Notes: a model not told the origin generated them from the sequence alone. Positions 47,206 to 58,263 are shown, numbered from the stretch's first letter. The stretch: 64,000 nt of DNA from Branchiostoma floridae (GCF_000003815.2 NC_049986.1:9376616-9440615), one strand, 5' to 3'. A program made the numbers and translations.

Positions 47206-47514
47206 ATGATCAAACGAAAGCCCACACGCATCGAGCTGAAGCTGGACGACTTGGACGAGTTCGAGGCGGTGAAGAAGGAGGTTGAAGAGCGGCGGAAACA
47301 GCGGAACGCCGAGCTGCTTGGGCTCGGGGCACAGGGGGAGGGCGCCGCCGAGACCAACGGGGACGCCTCGCCGCCGTCCGGGAAAACTAAGGCCGATAAA
47401 ATCAACGAGAGAATCGGGTATGACCCGACTCCTGTACCGGACGCTACGGCGAGAGTCGGCACGTTACCCTCACCACCACCGCCGCCTGCAGCCGGACAAC
47501 CACCGCCGAGATAG
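47206..47514 (+). CDS. CDC26: Anaphase-promoting complex subunit CDC26
   Basis: Small APC/C subunit that stabilises the TPR superhelix of CDC16/APC6. It is a single exon of 102 residues; the human protein is about 85. The N-terminus MIKRKPTRIELKLDDLDEF is the conserved family signature inserted into the CDC16 groove, followed by a charged helix (VKKEVEERRKQRN). Near the end, KINERIGYDPTP matches the second conserved family motif. The tail is proline-rich and extended compared with human. An AATAAA lies at 48414-48419. The head-to-head position with PRPF4 matches the human arrangement and supports the call. Confidence 0.93.
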   Translation: MIKRKPTRIELKLDDLDEFEAVKKEVEERRKQRNAELLGLGAQGEGAAETNGDASPPSGKTKADKINERIGYDPTPVPDATARVGTLPSPPPPPAAGQPPPR

Positions 47515-49425
47515 CCCACAGGGAACGTGGACTTGGTCAAGATGACGACATGCAAAAATGATGATTTTGGATTGAAGCATTGGACCACCTCTAGCCTGGT
47601 AACCACAGCACCGTGAGCTCTCTGGGATCTGTGCGGTGTTAGCAGTGTTGCCGACCCGCCTAGTTCATAAGCACAAGCCGGGGACTTTTTTACGGGGTTG
47701 GTTTCAATTACTAGTACTTTGCTCACGGTGTTTATGAATGCCGATTGGAAAGCTTAAAGATATGAAATTTGCTTAGTAGGACTTTTGTCAGGCCGTTTTG
47801 ACTGGTTACCGGATAAGAGGACACCGGACTTGTTGTACACCATTCAGGACAGCGCCGGATATGATATGATAATTTTTTTTTTTTTGGTGACACCTCAGGT
47901 GCGGAGGCTTGCTCATGGATTTGCAACACTATGGCTGAGACATTTTTGAATTAACTAAGGACATGTACATCATCATGAACCATCAGAATTTGTCACTACT
48001 CATGATAGATAACAGCCAGCCAGTTTTATAACACAACAATAGTATAAAGTCTCATATGCATATACAGTACACTTTACTTTTACCAGGTAATCAAATACAA
48101 ATATTGTGCCATATGCAGTAATCTATGTTTCACAGCCAGGGTGCCATCCTTTATGAGTGTGTCTCTTTATGCATCCTCACCTGTGTATGCAATAGAATGT
48201 TATATAATTCTAGGCAAGTTTATTTTTAATATAGTCTGTCACTGACAAACCAAGATTTAGCCTGGAATCCAGCCTTGTTTGCTTTGTTCCGTGGCCACTA
48301 CCATTTGGGAGCAGACCAAAGCAAACAAGGCTGATCTCCAGGCTAATCAAGATTGCGGCAAGATTGCAGTTTTCCTCAGAAGAATAATTTGATCATTTAT
48401 TTGATATCAGAACAATAAATGTTATGAGCTAATCTTGAAACCATTAGAGAAACATGGCAAGTATGGCTTCATACACTGGTCAAGCATGTGTGAGTACCAA
48501 GTTTATGTTAAGATATAGAGGGATAATATCAATGTTTGTTGATAATGTACATAGCTTGTTTGGCAATAAAGTACATTTTTGTATCTACGTAGACTTCAAG
48601 ACTTTTCTGACTTATCTGCAATCAGTACAACTTTGGACTAATCTACAATCAGTGACTAGATCATGATGATGGATGAATGTTGTTATGTGGCTGATTTCTG
48701 TACTTTATTTTTAGTTACTGTCTCACGTACTTCCGTACTAGAAACAACAATAACGTTACATAGATAATAGGTTTATGTAGGTAGGAATAATGAGAACATA
48801 GACGTGGATTTCCAACAGTTTGTACTTTCATTCGTCTCCAGAATAAAAATAAAATCAAGTTCTGATCTAACTTGGAGTCAGTAATATAAACTGGTCACAA
48901 CTGTGACAAAATATATGATGAGTGAGATATATGAGAGTTACCAGATTAGTGCGTGACACTCTAAAAGGATACTTATTTTTTTTTGTCTCATTCATTGGAT
49001 ACATGTACGTAGCTACACATGCAGAGGTACTATAGTATAGCCGACAACTAAATGTATAAACATATATATTGTACGACCAAATGTAGACATTTATGTTCTA
49101 GGATGTCAGGGTTTTATAATGGTCAATAGTGACCGAAGGATGCCGTGTAATGTTCTAGAACAGTTTTATGTTAAGTTATACTATTGCTGAATATTGTAAG
49201 TTTCTGAACGTTGTATTGTGCAAAGGACATGAGAAGAAAAGCTTACTAACATAATTATGAATAACAATGACAACTCAAAAAAAACCTTTCCGAAACCACC
49301 CTGAATCACCCTTCCCCCACAACACAACCCCAAACCCCCACAACCGCACCACTCCCATGTCCAATACATGTTTGTGTACTAATACTATGGTAGAACTTGG
49401 TTTTCGGGACTTATAGCCAGCCTCT
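47515..49425. other. CDC26 3' UTR and intergenic DNA
   Basis: I see no coding exon. It contains an interspersed motif (GGTGACACCTCAGG, 47884 region) and a hairpin element at 48254-48348. Confidence 0.45.
48254..48348. repeat. Hairpin element with ~34-bp arms
   Basis: Arms start GATTTAGCCTGGAATCC and end CAGGCTAATC around a ~25-bp loop. Pairing is near complete, including CCTTGTTTGCTTTG opposite CAAAGCAAACAAGG. Confidence 0.75.
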
Positions 49426-50106
49426 CTACAAAATTCCTGCCTCCCGTCTGGCTTGAATCATCATCCACAACAACATCTTGGAATGGTCGCTTCTGTCCCA
49501 GAACATGGTGACCTGGTTCGTATCTGGTATATATAGGATTACGGGCGAGACCTGGGCCATGACTGGGGGGATTCTGAACCTGCGGCGCGGTACCAGGGAG
49601 TCATTCTCCTGCTGCTGGCTTGAAGAGGTGTTGGTTTTCGTCTCATCAGTCTCGGTGGTGTTCTGCTGAGTGGAAGAAGGGCTGGCAGTGTCTTCCTTCT
49701 CCTTTTCTTCAGCTTTCCCTGGAGACAGTAGAAAATCACTTTCGAAGCCTCTGAAATTCTCCTTTTCCGGTTTGTTGCTGGCCGCAGAGGCAGAGGCAGA
49801 GGCGGCTGATGTGTCGGTATCTGTGGGCAGGATGTTGTCCACACGGTCGGAGGGACCGTTTAAGTCACACCTCCTGATTTTCCTCACTGCGCTCCTCTCT
49901 GTATATAGATAAAGTTGGTCAACAAAGGTGATGTACTAAATTGATTCTTAGAACATCACCCAGTCTAGCTCTTTGTCGAAAACGGTGACAGAAACTTGTC
50001 GGAAGTGAAGCCAATAAAACTAGATTTTACCTTTGCCGGTGGTGCCAAACATCCTGGCTGCAAGATCGAACAAGCAAATGGTCGAAACCATGATGAAAGC
50101 AAACAT
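49426..50106 (-). CDS. Two-exon small, probably secreted protein, unknown (182 aa)
   Basis: Exon 50031-50106 (ATG at 50106) and exon 49426-49898 (TAG). They are joined by a GTAAAA donor and a TATACAG acceptor in phase 1, totalling 549 nt. The N-terminus MFAFIMVSTICLFDLAAR looks like a signal peptide. The middle (roughly residues 50-115) is serine/threonine/glutamate-rich and disordered. A basic RRRFR site is followed by a more hydrophobic, perhaps folded C-terminus (VSPVILYIPDTNQVTMFWD). I do not recognise it. A processed secreted factor is conceivable from the signal peptide and basic site but is only inference. GC content is higher than the flanks, as for other exons here. Confidence 0.6.
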
Positions 50107-50251
50107 TTTGCCGATTAAGAAACCAACGTTGGAAAAAATGAGCGGCTAAATCAAGACGATTAAAAAATGCGTCCGACTCGCCTAACTTTTTCCAAAACTG
50201 TAAGTACAATCATGACGTCACAAAAAGCGAAATGTGACGTCACTGGGAACG

Positions 50252-50260
50252 TATAAAAAG
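50252..50260 (+). promoter_or_regulatory. TATA-like element, plus strand
   Basis: TATAAAAAG lies about 145 bp upstream of, and divergent from, the secreted-protein gene. It may serve the membrane-protein gene whose last exons lie beyond the gap. Confidence 0.3.
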
Positions 50261-50568
50261 AGGTGTCACGTGACATGAATATAAAAATGTCTACAATGAA
50301 AAATTCCATTTTTCTAACACTGTTTTTAACCATGAGATCTTGATTAATAAACCTAAAAGTCAGGGAGTGTACAATAATAATAAACAAACCTGCAGAGCAT
50401 AATGAAGACCGTACTATATGGCAAGCTACATAACCACACTGTAGAAATGTATATAGATGACAACGTGCTCGCATGTGTCTGTAACGTTATGTGTATGTGT
50501 GCCTATGTTTGTAGTGTTCGTATGCATGTGTGTATGCGTATAAGTATAAGTGTACGTGTGCCTCTATC

Positions 50569-50570
50569 TT

Positions 50571-50606
<36 letters not shown>

Positions 50607-50623
50607 GGGTGGGGGGGGGGGGG
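50569..50623. repeat. (CT)n-(GT)n-(G)n low-complexity run ending at an assembly gap
   Basis: A CT run, a GT run and a G run lead directly into 100 N (50624-50723). The gap is probably caused by this simple repeat. Confidence 0.95.
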
Positions 50624-50723
50624 NNNNNNNNNNNNNNNNNNNNNNNNNNNNNNNNNNNNNNNNNNNNNNNNNNNNNNNNNNNNNNNNNNNNNNNNNNNNN
50701 NNNNNNNNNNNNNNNNNNNNNNN
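50624..50723. other. Assembly gap (100 N)
   Basis: A run of exactly 100 N, the usual placeholder for unknown length. It probably removes upstream sequence of the membrane-protein gene. Confidence 0.99.
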
Positions 50724-50813
50724 TTCCACTTCATCGAAAACATTTCCTTTGATAGGGTTGCACTCACGATCGCCGCAAGAGGGAGCTACTCGTCCAATTT
50801 CTGAATATGACAG

Positions 50814-51358
50814 GTCGCCCTTTCCATCTACCAGGGACCCATCGTCCTGGGTAGCACCGATGACAAAGGTATGAAAATCCTAATTCATCTTCAGGATTTG
50901 ACATGCCTTTGTAGAAATACAGAGTATAGTAACGTGAGTAGTTTAGCATTCACAAACGATATAGACTGACAAAGAAAGCTGTTAGATGGATAGACAGCCC
51001 CCACCCCCCCAAAAACATTTTAGTAACTTACACTTTACTTAACTAGTACTAGACGTAGAACATCTTAATAATTTTCCACAAGCAAGAATTCACTGTATGA
51101 ATTATTTATCTTGACACATGATTTACTACATGAAATTTGACAAGTATAGAGTTTAACATGTGCCCTTTTTTTTCAAAAGAGAACACTGAGGATTATACTG
51201 ACGGAAACACTCTTGGTGTGGTGCTCATCGCTTCATCTGCCGCTGCAGTAGTGGGTTTAGCTGCAGTTGCTATGGTTGTCAGTATGAGGTCCTCTCGCCG
51301 CGGGCTTCCCGTTTACAGCCACAAGTACAAACAACTCAACAACATGTATGACGACTAG
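50814..51358 (+). CDS. 3' exons of a single-pass membrane protein, unknown (5' part missing)
   Basis: Exon 50814-50868 (ATGACAG acceptor, GTATGA donor, phase 0 to 1) encodes VALSIYQGPIVLGSTDDK. Exon 51180-51358 (CAAAAG acceptor, TAG stop) continues ENTEDYTDGNTLG. A ~24-residue hydrophobic segment follows (VVLIASSAAAVVGLAAVAMV), then a basic stop-transfer (MRSSRRG) and a short tyrosine-containing tail ending NNMYDD. This suggests a type I receptor or adhesion-like protein with a tiny cytoplasmic tail. The family is not identifiable from this fragment. AATAAA lies at 51397-51402. Earlier exons should lie upstream, partly in the N gap. Confidence 0.6.
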
Positions 51359-52602
51359 GGGTCCATTAAAAGATCTTTTCGAAAGTCAAGGGAACAAATA
51401 AAGGACCTGTAAGTGATGAGAAACAACAAAGCCTACCATGTACCTAGCTTTATTCATTTTATTTCATCTTTTTGAGAGAACTTTTTTAAAAACGCGCGCG
51501 TGTGTTTTGTGTGTGTGTTTGTGTGTGTGTGTGCGCGCGTTTGTGTGTGTGTGTTTTCTATTCGTGTTTGTGTATTTGTGATTTGTAGATGTGGGGTATT
51601 TTTCGCTGATTTCTACGTATAATAACACCAGAATTGACATTTTGTTGTGAGTAGGTTTCAAAGCTTAGAAAACATGACAGAAGTGTTTTTCTTCTTATAG
51701 TTTCTGTATTGTCAAACTCTACACCTGCAAATTATGGTAAAGTTTTCTTTACGGATATCAAGATTATAACATTTGTATGGTGTCACATTTGGCTCATTTT
51801 TTTTTACATTGGGCTGTTCGTTTAATGATTTAATATTTGTCTTCCTTTGCTTAATGTGTATGTTTGTTGATTGAAGGTTTTAAAACTAGACTTTTCTGGT
51901 GATTTGTTTGTATCTATGCCTGTACACTTTGGTGTCATAATTTGCAACGTTGTATGATGTTCTTGCCGCAGCTGGTTCGAGGTTTGAAAATTTGAGCTCG
52001 TCAGACCCTACCTTTGTCCCTTATGATTTATGTGTGCTTTACATGGCCGGCGTCGTATCATTGCATACAAACCTTCAAATTTCCCTAATATGATTACACA
52101 CGTATATTAGATGAATCGTCTGTGCGGTTTGGCTTTCGAGGCCATCACTAACTCACGTAATGTATTGTTTTTACGAGTCAAAACTTGACAGTTTGAAGAC
52201 CCCAACGAGCAAAATCATGGTTTTGCCCGACTATATTGTCCCTCAAAACTCCTTACCACGTTGTTCTAGTAATGTACTCTTTGTATTCCATTTTCCCGTT
52301 TTTTTCTGCGCTTTATGGAAAGAAAATGACATAAAATTGTTGTTATAGATTTATATTGCACGCCGCTGCAGATATAAAGTGAGCACTGTCCTGTTCTATC
52401 AAAGTAGTGATTGAATAAACGAGTGTAACTTCACTTCTTGTGTGCTTTCATTCCTGAATCGGACACATGCTATAAGTATAAAGGTGAAGAAAAGAAATAG
52501 GTGGTGTAGGTTTTGGCCAGCTAGTGGCTTGCTCTGGCCCTTTTATTTCAGAAAATATTTCAAGGGTAAATGAACAAAGGAACGATGAATTTGCATGCAG
52601 GT
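51359..52602. other. 3' UTR and intergenic DNA
   Basis: Contains a GT/GC simple repeat at 51492-51556 and no recognisable gene. It ends at the LINE's 5' target-site duplication. Confidence 0.5.
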
Positions 52603-52614
52603 AGACATAAGTGT
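52603..52614. repeat. 5' target-site duplication of the LINE
   Basis: AGACATAAGTGT, identical to 55941-55952 on the other side of the element. Confidence 0.85.
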
Positions 52615-55600
52615 CTCTCACTGGGATGCCCTAACATCGGCTCCCCGTCCATCCGCCTTGTCGTGGTGTGAGAGCCCGAATGTACCAATCTCCTAGTCCC
52701 GGGGTAGGTGGCACGTTCCTACTCTGTAACCTCGAATGAGGGGGTGGAGCTTGGGTAGTCGCTAAAGGATGGACCTCGCCCCTCACCCAAGAGGTTAAAA
52801 TGGGTTGGCGTAGGGTCAACTACCCTACCTGTAAAACAGCCACCAGTTACAGAAGCACCGATGGATAAAGAATCCAAAAAACCCGTTCATGGGCAAGGAA
52901 GGGGTTTCCACAAAGGGGGGCTTATGACGCAGGGCAGTGAAAGCCCGCAAGGAAGCTGCAAGGCCGACTCCCCTTCTGACGCCCAAGACAACCATAAAGA
53001 TAGGTACATGGAATGTAAGAACTATGTACGAAACAGGGAGGACAGCACAGGTAGCAAAGGAAATGAGGAGCTACAATATCTCACTACTAGGGCTGAGTGA
53101 AACAAGATGGCTACAGGCTGGGCAGCTGAGGCTAGCTACAGGAGAGATGCTACTGTACTCTGGACACACAGAAGATGGAGCTCCCCACACAGAGGGAGTC
53201 GCCATGATGCTGTCACAGGAAGCACAGAGGGCACTCATTGGCTGGGAACCTGTCAGCTCACGCATCATTACTGCCAAGTTTGCCACCAAGAAAAGCAACA
53301 TCAACATGAATGTCATACAGTGCTATGCACCTACTAATGATGCAGAGGAAGAGAAGAAGGATGCATTCTACCAGCAACTCCAAGCTGTCTTGGATAAGAA
53401 CAGAAACAAGGACATCACTTTACTTATGGGGGACCTCAATGCCAAGGTAGGAGCGGATAACACAGGTCATGAGGAGGTAATGGGAATGGAAGGACTAGGA
53501 AAGATGAATGACAATGGGTAAAGGTTTACAGACCTGTGTTCGCTCAACCAACTGGTCATAGGAGGTAGCATCTTCATGCACAAGAGAATACACAAGGCCA
53601 CATGGAGATCACCGGACCATGCTACAGAAAACCAAATCGACCACATGTGCATTAACCAGAAGTTCCGACGACTGTGGAGTGATGTAAGGGTGATGAGGGG
53701 AGCAGATGTGTCATCAGACCACCACCTTCTGGTGATGTCAGCGCGACTGAGGCTGAAGAAGTATTCCACAAACACCAACCCCCGCAAAAGATTCAACGTA
53801 GGCCTGCTCAAGGACAAAGACATCCAGACATCATTCAAGCTAAGCCTGTCTAACAGGTTCCAACCTCTGCAGGAACTCTTTAAAGAGGAGGATACAAACA
53901 TTGAGAACCAGTGGCAACAGGTCAAGAAGGGGTGGCTGGACACATGTGAAGAGGTCTTAGGTAAGAAGAAACCAGAACACAAGGAGTGGATCTCCTTCAG
54001 CACTCTACAGAAGCTGGAAACAAGGAAGCAAAAGAAAACTGTACTGAACACAAGCCGGACACGATCAGAGAAGATGAAGGCACAGGAAGCATACACAGCT
54101 GCTGACAAGGAGGTCAAAAAGAGCATCAAGAAGGATAAGAGGGACCATTTTGAGGACCTAGCTAGACAGGCAGAGGAAGCAGCAGGGAAGGGAAACCTGA
54201 GAGACCTCTACATGACAACAAGGAAACTAGCAGGTAAATTTCAACAAGTAGACAAGCCTGTGAAGGACAAAGAGGGTAACCCACTCACAACAACAGAAGA
54301 ACAACTGAGAAGATGGGCAGAGCATTTCAAAGAACTGTTAAACAGACCAGCACCTGAAGCACCGCCAGACATCCCACCGGCAGACTCAGAGCTACCCATC
54401 AACACTGGCAAACCCACAAAGATAGAGATCAAGAAAGCCATCATGTCCCTAAAGAACGGAAAGTCAGCAGGACCAGATGAAGTGCCGGCAGAAGCCATCA
54501 AAGCAGACATAGCAGGCTCAGTCAACATGCTACATAGTCTTTTTGGTAGGATATGGGAGGAGGAGCAAGTTCCCTCTGAGTGGAGAGAAGGCATTCTTGT
54601 CAAACTACCAAAGAAGGGGGATCTAAGCAACTGTAGCAACTACAGGGGGATCATGCTGCTATCAACAGCAGGGAAAGTCTTTAACAGAATTCTCCTGTGG
54701 AGAATGAGGGATGCAGTGGATGCGAAGCTGCGGGATGAGCAGGCAGGCTTCCGCAAGAACAGGTCCTGTGCCGATCAGATTGCCACCTTACGCATCATAA
54801 TAGAGCAGTCACTGGAATGGAACTCCCCTCTATACATCAACTTCATAGACTACGAAAAGGCCTTCGACAGCATTGACAGAGCCACCTTGTGGAAGTTGCT
54901 GAAACACTACGGATTACCACAGAAGTTCATATCTTTAATCCAGAGCACATATGAGGACATGAAGTGTAGAGTAGCACATGCAGGACAGCTGACAGAAAGC
55001 TTTGACGTGAACACAGGGGTAAGGCAGGGATGCTTACTATCACCGCTTCTTTTCCTCCTGAGTGTTGACTGGATTATGAGGACAACTACAAAGGGGAAGA
55101 GAAATGGGATCCAGTGGACGCTCTGGTCACAGCTAGAAGACCTGGACTTTGCCGACGACCTGGCACTTCTCTCACACAACCACAAACAGATGCAGGATAA
55201 AACAGCCCATCTGGATGCAACATCACTGAGTACAGGGCTCAAGATCAGTAGAAAGAAGACAGAACTCATGAAAATCAACACTACAAACAGTACACCAGTC
55301 ACAATTGGAGGTGAAGAAGTGAAGGAGACATAGTCCTTTGTATACCTGGGAAGTGTGGTAGACCACCACGGGGGCACGGATAAGGATGTTACAGCCAGGA
55401 TAGGGAAAGCAAGAGCAGCTTTCATCATGCTGAAGAACGTCTGGGCCTCCAGGGTGATACGGGTAGCCACCAAACTCCGCATCTTCAACTCCAACGTTAA
55501 GTCAGTACTGCTCTATGGATCCGAGACCTGGAGAACAACAAAAGCAACGCAGCACAGGATACAAACCTTCATTAACACTTGTCTGAGAAGGATCTTTAAA

Positions 55601-55940
55601 ATCAAGTGGTCAGACAGGATCAGCAACCTGGAGCTGTGGGACAGAGCAGGACAAGAACCAGTGGTCAGTCAGATACTCAAGAGGAAGTGGTCCTGGATAG
55701 GGCACACTCTCCGGAAGCCAACATCCAGCATTACACACCAGGCTCTGACTTGGAACCCTCAGGGCAAGCGGAAGAGGGGGAGGCCCAGGAATAGTTGGAG
55801 GAGAGATACGGAGGAAGAGATGAAAAGTATCTGCAACAGCTGGCAGGATCTGAGGAAGAAAGCCCAGAGGAGGGTACAATGGAGGACCATCATCGGTGGC
55901 CTATGTTCTGACCGGAACAAAGGGCCCAAGTAAGTAAGTA
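52615..55940 (+). mobile_element. Nearly full-length non-LTR retrotransposon (LINE; RTE/RTE-X-like)
   Basis: A 3.3-kb insertion with a 12-bp duplication (52603-52614 and 55941-55952), a ~0.3-kb 5' leader, one long endonuclease-reverse transcriptase frame and a short 3' end finishing in (TAAG)n rather than poly(A). No LTRs are seen. The tail and the C-terminal motifs (VLLYGSETW; GKRKRGRPR) suggest an RTE or RTE-X type. The clade assignment is tentative. Confidence 0.9.
52937..55933 (+). pseudogene. LINE endonuclease-reverse transcriptase with two in-frame stops
   Basis: One continuous frame of 999 codons interrupted only by TAA at 53519-53521 and TAG at 55331-55333. The APE-type endonuclease shows GTWNVRT, SETRW (catalytic E), GDLNAKVG and SSDHHLL. 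The RT shows NGKSAGPDEVPAEA, NYRGIMLLSTAGKVFNR, YINFIDYEKAFDSID, GVRQGCLLSPLLF and the FADD catalytic box at 55148-55159. A C-terminal GSETW / KRKRGRPRNSWRR region follows. The copy was full-length and young, then inactivated by point mutations. The true start may be upstream at 52861 in another frame, near a G run that could hold an indel. Confidence 0.9.
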
Positions 55941-55952
55941 AGACATAAGTGT
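55941..55952. repeat. 3' target-site duplication of the LINE
   Basis: AGACATAAGTGT directly follows the TAAG tail and stops one base before the left end of the TIR element at 55954. Confidence 0.85.
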
Positions 55953-55953
55953 A

Positions 55954-56839
55954 TAACATGCATTGGCATAATACCGGTCATAAGCCTTATACCGGTCGAT
56001 TAAAAATAGTGGAACTTAAAGAGATCTACACATGCAACAATAGTTATTTCTGAGGTATGCACACTTCAGACATCTAGGTGTCCAATACATAATTTACAAA
56101 GCATCGATAACAATGCATTCGAAGACAACAAGGCCAAAAGTTTTCAGGTCATTTTCGGGGCAGGCGAGCTCGTCGTGGGACAAACACACTGTCACGTTCA
56201 TCGCCAGATTTGTAGATAATAATCACATGTGCTCACGGCACAAGACGAGCATGATTCAACAGCAATCTTGAATTTCTTTTGGTGACCTACAACTCGTGTA
56301 AAAGTGTGAGGAACCGTTGCATAATAGCCCGGATCTACGGCTGAATGGGTCAAATTGAACGTACGCCGCCATTTTCCCGCCATTTTTAATGCTACGGCCA
56401 GCAGTAAAGTTTTACGTCATAGCGGTTGTGACGGACCAAAATTAAATGAAAATTCTTGTCAGTATACGCCCATTTTCTCATGACTTTTTGTATGCTCATG
56501 CAGATTTTTGTTTTGTGCAACTACTAACATGAAAGAAAGGAACAACAGAGGATGAATAAAGGTACATAGCGGCAGTTAATTGTGCCGTGTTTCGTTCGAC
56601 CGGTATAGTGCACCCCTTCCAACCACGCGCCCGTTCTCCGTGCAATTCCGCGGTGTGTTCCAATTACGATTATGTTTTTAGCAGGACCAGAGAGACAAAA
56701 TAATTTACACAGAAGAAGTGGCAAAGGTAAGCTGTAACAGCAACATGTAACTGGAGAAAATGATGCGTTGATCATTTGCCAAATTAGCATTGCTTGAGAA
56801 ATTGCAGTAAACCGACCGGTATTATGCCAATGGATGTTA
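55954..56839. mobile_element. TIR DNA transposon remnant with ACCGGTC subterminal motifs
   Basis: Ends are inverted repeats of about 26 bp (25 match); the core CATTGGCATAATACCGGTC at 55961-55979 pairs with 56814-56832. The ends can be read as TA duplications plus a 24-bp TIR, as in mariner-type elements. Additional TATACCGGTCGA-type copies lie inside in both orientations (about 55992 and 56598). No transposase ORF is seen. Confidence 0.65.
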
Positions 56840-57652
56840 CAATGATACGCAAATTCAGATTTAAAACATTTTGTCAAGGCACTGACTTCATACCGAATTT
56901 CAGATCATTTGGGCTTTGATACAACGACAACAACATAACAGCCCAAATATTGGGCTTCATTGGCACACAGGAAAAAACATAATATATCATTGACAAGTTT
57001 AGGAAAGATGACAACAGAGATTTTGATAAGTTATTCCTTCTCACTAAAACAGAGAGCTATTACCCCATGGAAACAATACTACTATGGATTGCTGCCCTCG
57101 GTATACGTACAATTTACTTATGTTCAAACAATCCGTTACTCATCGACGTGTTGAGTATATTACATCAACCTTCGAACTTGCGGCTGAAGAGATACAAAAG
57201 CTTAAATATAAGTGTTTATTCAACACATCTTAAATCCATACAAAGGATGGAGAAGAGCTCTGTATCTTTGTTCCCAGGGCGTTGTGTTATAAAAGAGACG
57301 TGACAAGTTCTGGTGTGTTGCTGATAAGTTACTGTCCACTCTGTAGCAACTGTGCAACACCCAAATCTAGTAATTCAATTAGCAGTTCAACCAATGGGAG
57401 CATGGTGATTTCAGCTCGACCAATGAGAGGCTACATTTGGGTCTAACATCTGCATTTCCATCTTTCTTTTATTTACACGTTTTTGACCGAGATTGGCCGG
57501 CCTGGTCTATAGGACCGGTCAGATCTCAAAGAAATGTGGGCACATGATGATTTTTTAAAAGCTTTTTAAATCAATAAGACCATGAAGATTTGATTATCTG
57601 AAATGTGAAGATATTCTCTATGGATATAGAGGTATATCCAAGGACCGTGGAT
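56840..57652. other. Intergenic DNA without recognised gene
   Basis: Short ORFs only. It includes an 8-bp-stem hairpin (TGGATATAGAGGTATATCCA, 57621-57640) and another ACCGGTC motif near 57513. Confidence 0.4.
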
Positions 57653-58150
57653 TGATGAACTCCACAGCTGTGGAGTTCATCACTATGTTGATGAAATCCA
57701 CAGCTGTGGATTTCATCGGTAGAAGGATGATGAACTCCACAGCTGTGGATTTCATCGATATGTAGTGATGAAATCCACGGGCATTCCGCCGCTAATACTG
57801 ACATTTGGCTGTGGACTTCATCAGTATGTAGTGATGAAATCCACGGGCATTCCGTCGCTAATACTGACATTTGGCTGTGGACTTCATCAGTATGTAGTGA
57901 TGAAATTCACGGGCATTCTGCCGCTAATACTGACATTTGGCTGTGGACTTCATCAGTATGTAGTGATGAAATCCACGGGCATTCTGTCGCTAATACTGAC
58001 ATTTGGTTGTGGACTTCATCTGTATGTAGTGATGAAATCCACGGACATTCTGCCGCTAATATTGACATTTGGTTGGCTGTGGATTTCATCAATATGTAGA
58101 GGTGAAATCCACGGGCATTCCGTCGCTAATACTGACATTTGGCTGTGGAT
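57653..58150. repeat. Tandem array of palindromic units (three compact, six extended)
   Basis: Compact palindromes: 57653-57682 (perfect, 30 bp), 57690-57717 (perfect, 28 bp) and 57729-57756 (one mismatch). Six extended units follow at 66-bp period from 57767. Each has the same arms (GATGAAATCCAC and GTGGACTTCATC) opened by ~30 bp starting GGGCATTCC and ending ACATTTGG. The array creates a repetitive plus-strand ORF of 22-residue units that I regard as fortuitous. Confidence 0.93.
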
Positions 58151-58263
58151 AGTAAAACGCCCTTTCACTAATACTTTTACACAGAGTAATCTATTTTAGC
58201 TGATTTATGTCAATCGATTGTGTGATACAATATTAATACAGATACCATTTGTAACAATTTGAA

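Noticed and set aside
47130-47726. 198-codon minus-strand frame over CDC26
   Set aside because: Antisense shadow of a GC-rich single exon with no homology of its own.
48454-48666. 70-codon frame downstream of CDC26
   Set aside because: Lies beyond a polyadenylation signal, with no splice partners or recognisable motifs.
53467-54129. 220-codon minus-strand frame inside the LINE
   Set aside because: Antisense shadow of the reverse transcriptase frame.
57765-58199. Plus-strand frame of 22-residue repeats
   Set aside because: The 66-bp period is a multiple of three, so one frame stays open by arithmetic; no start context, splice sites or 3' signals support a gene.
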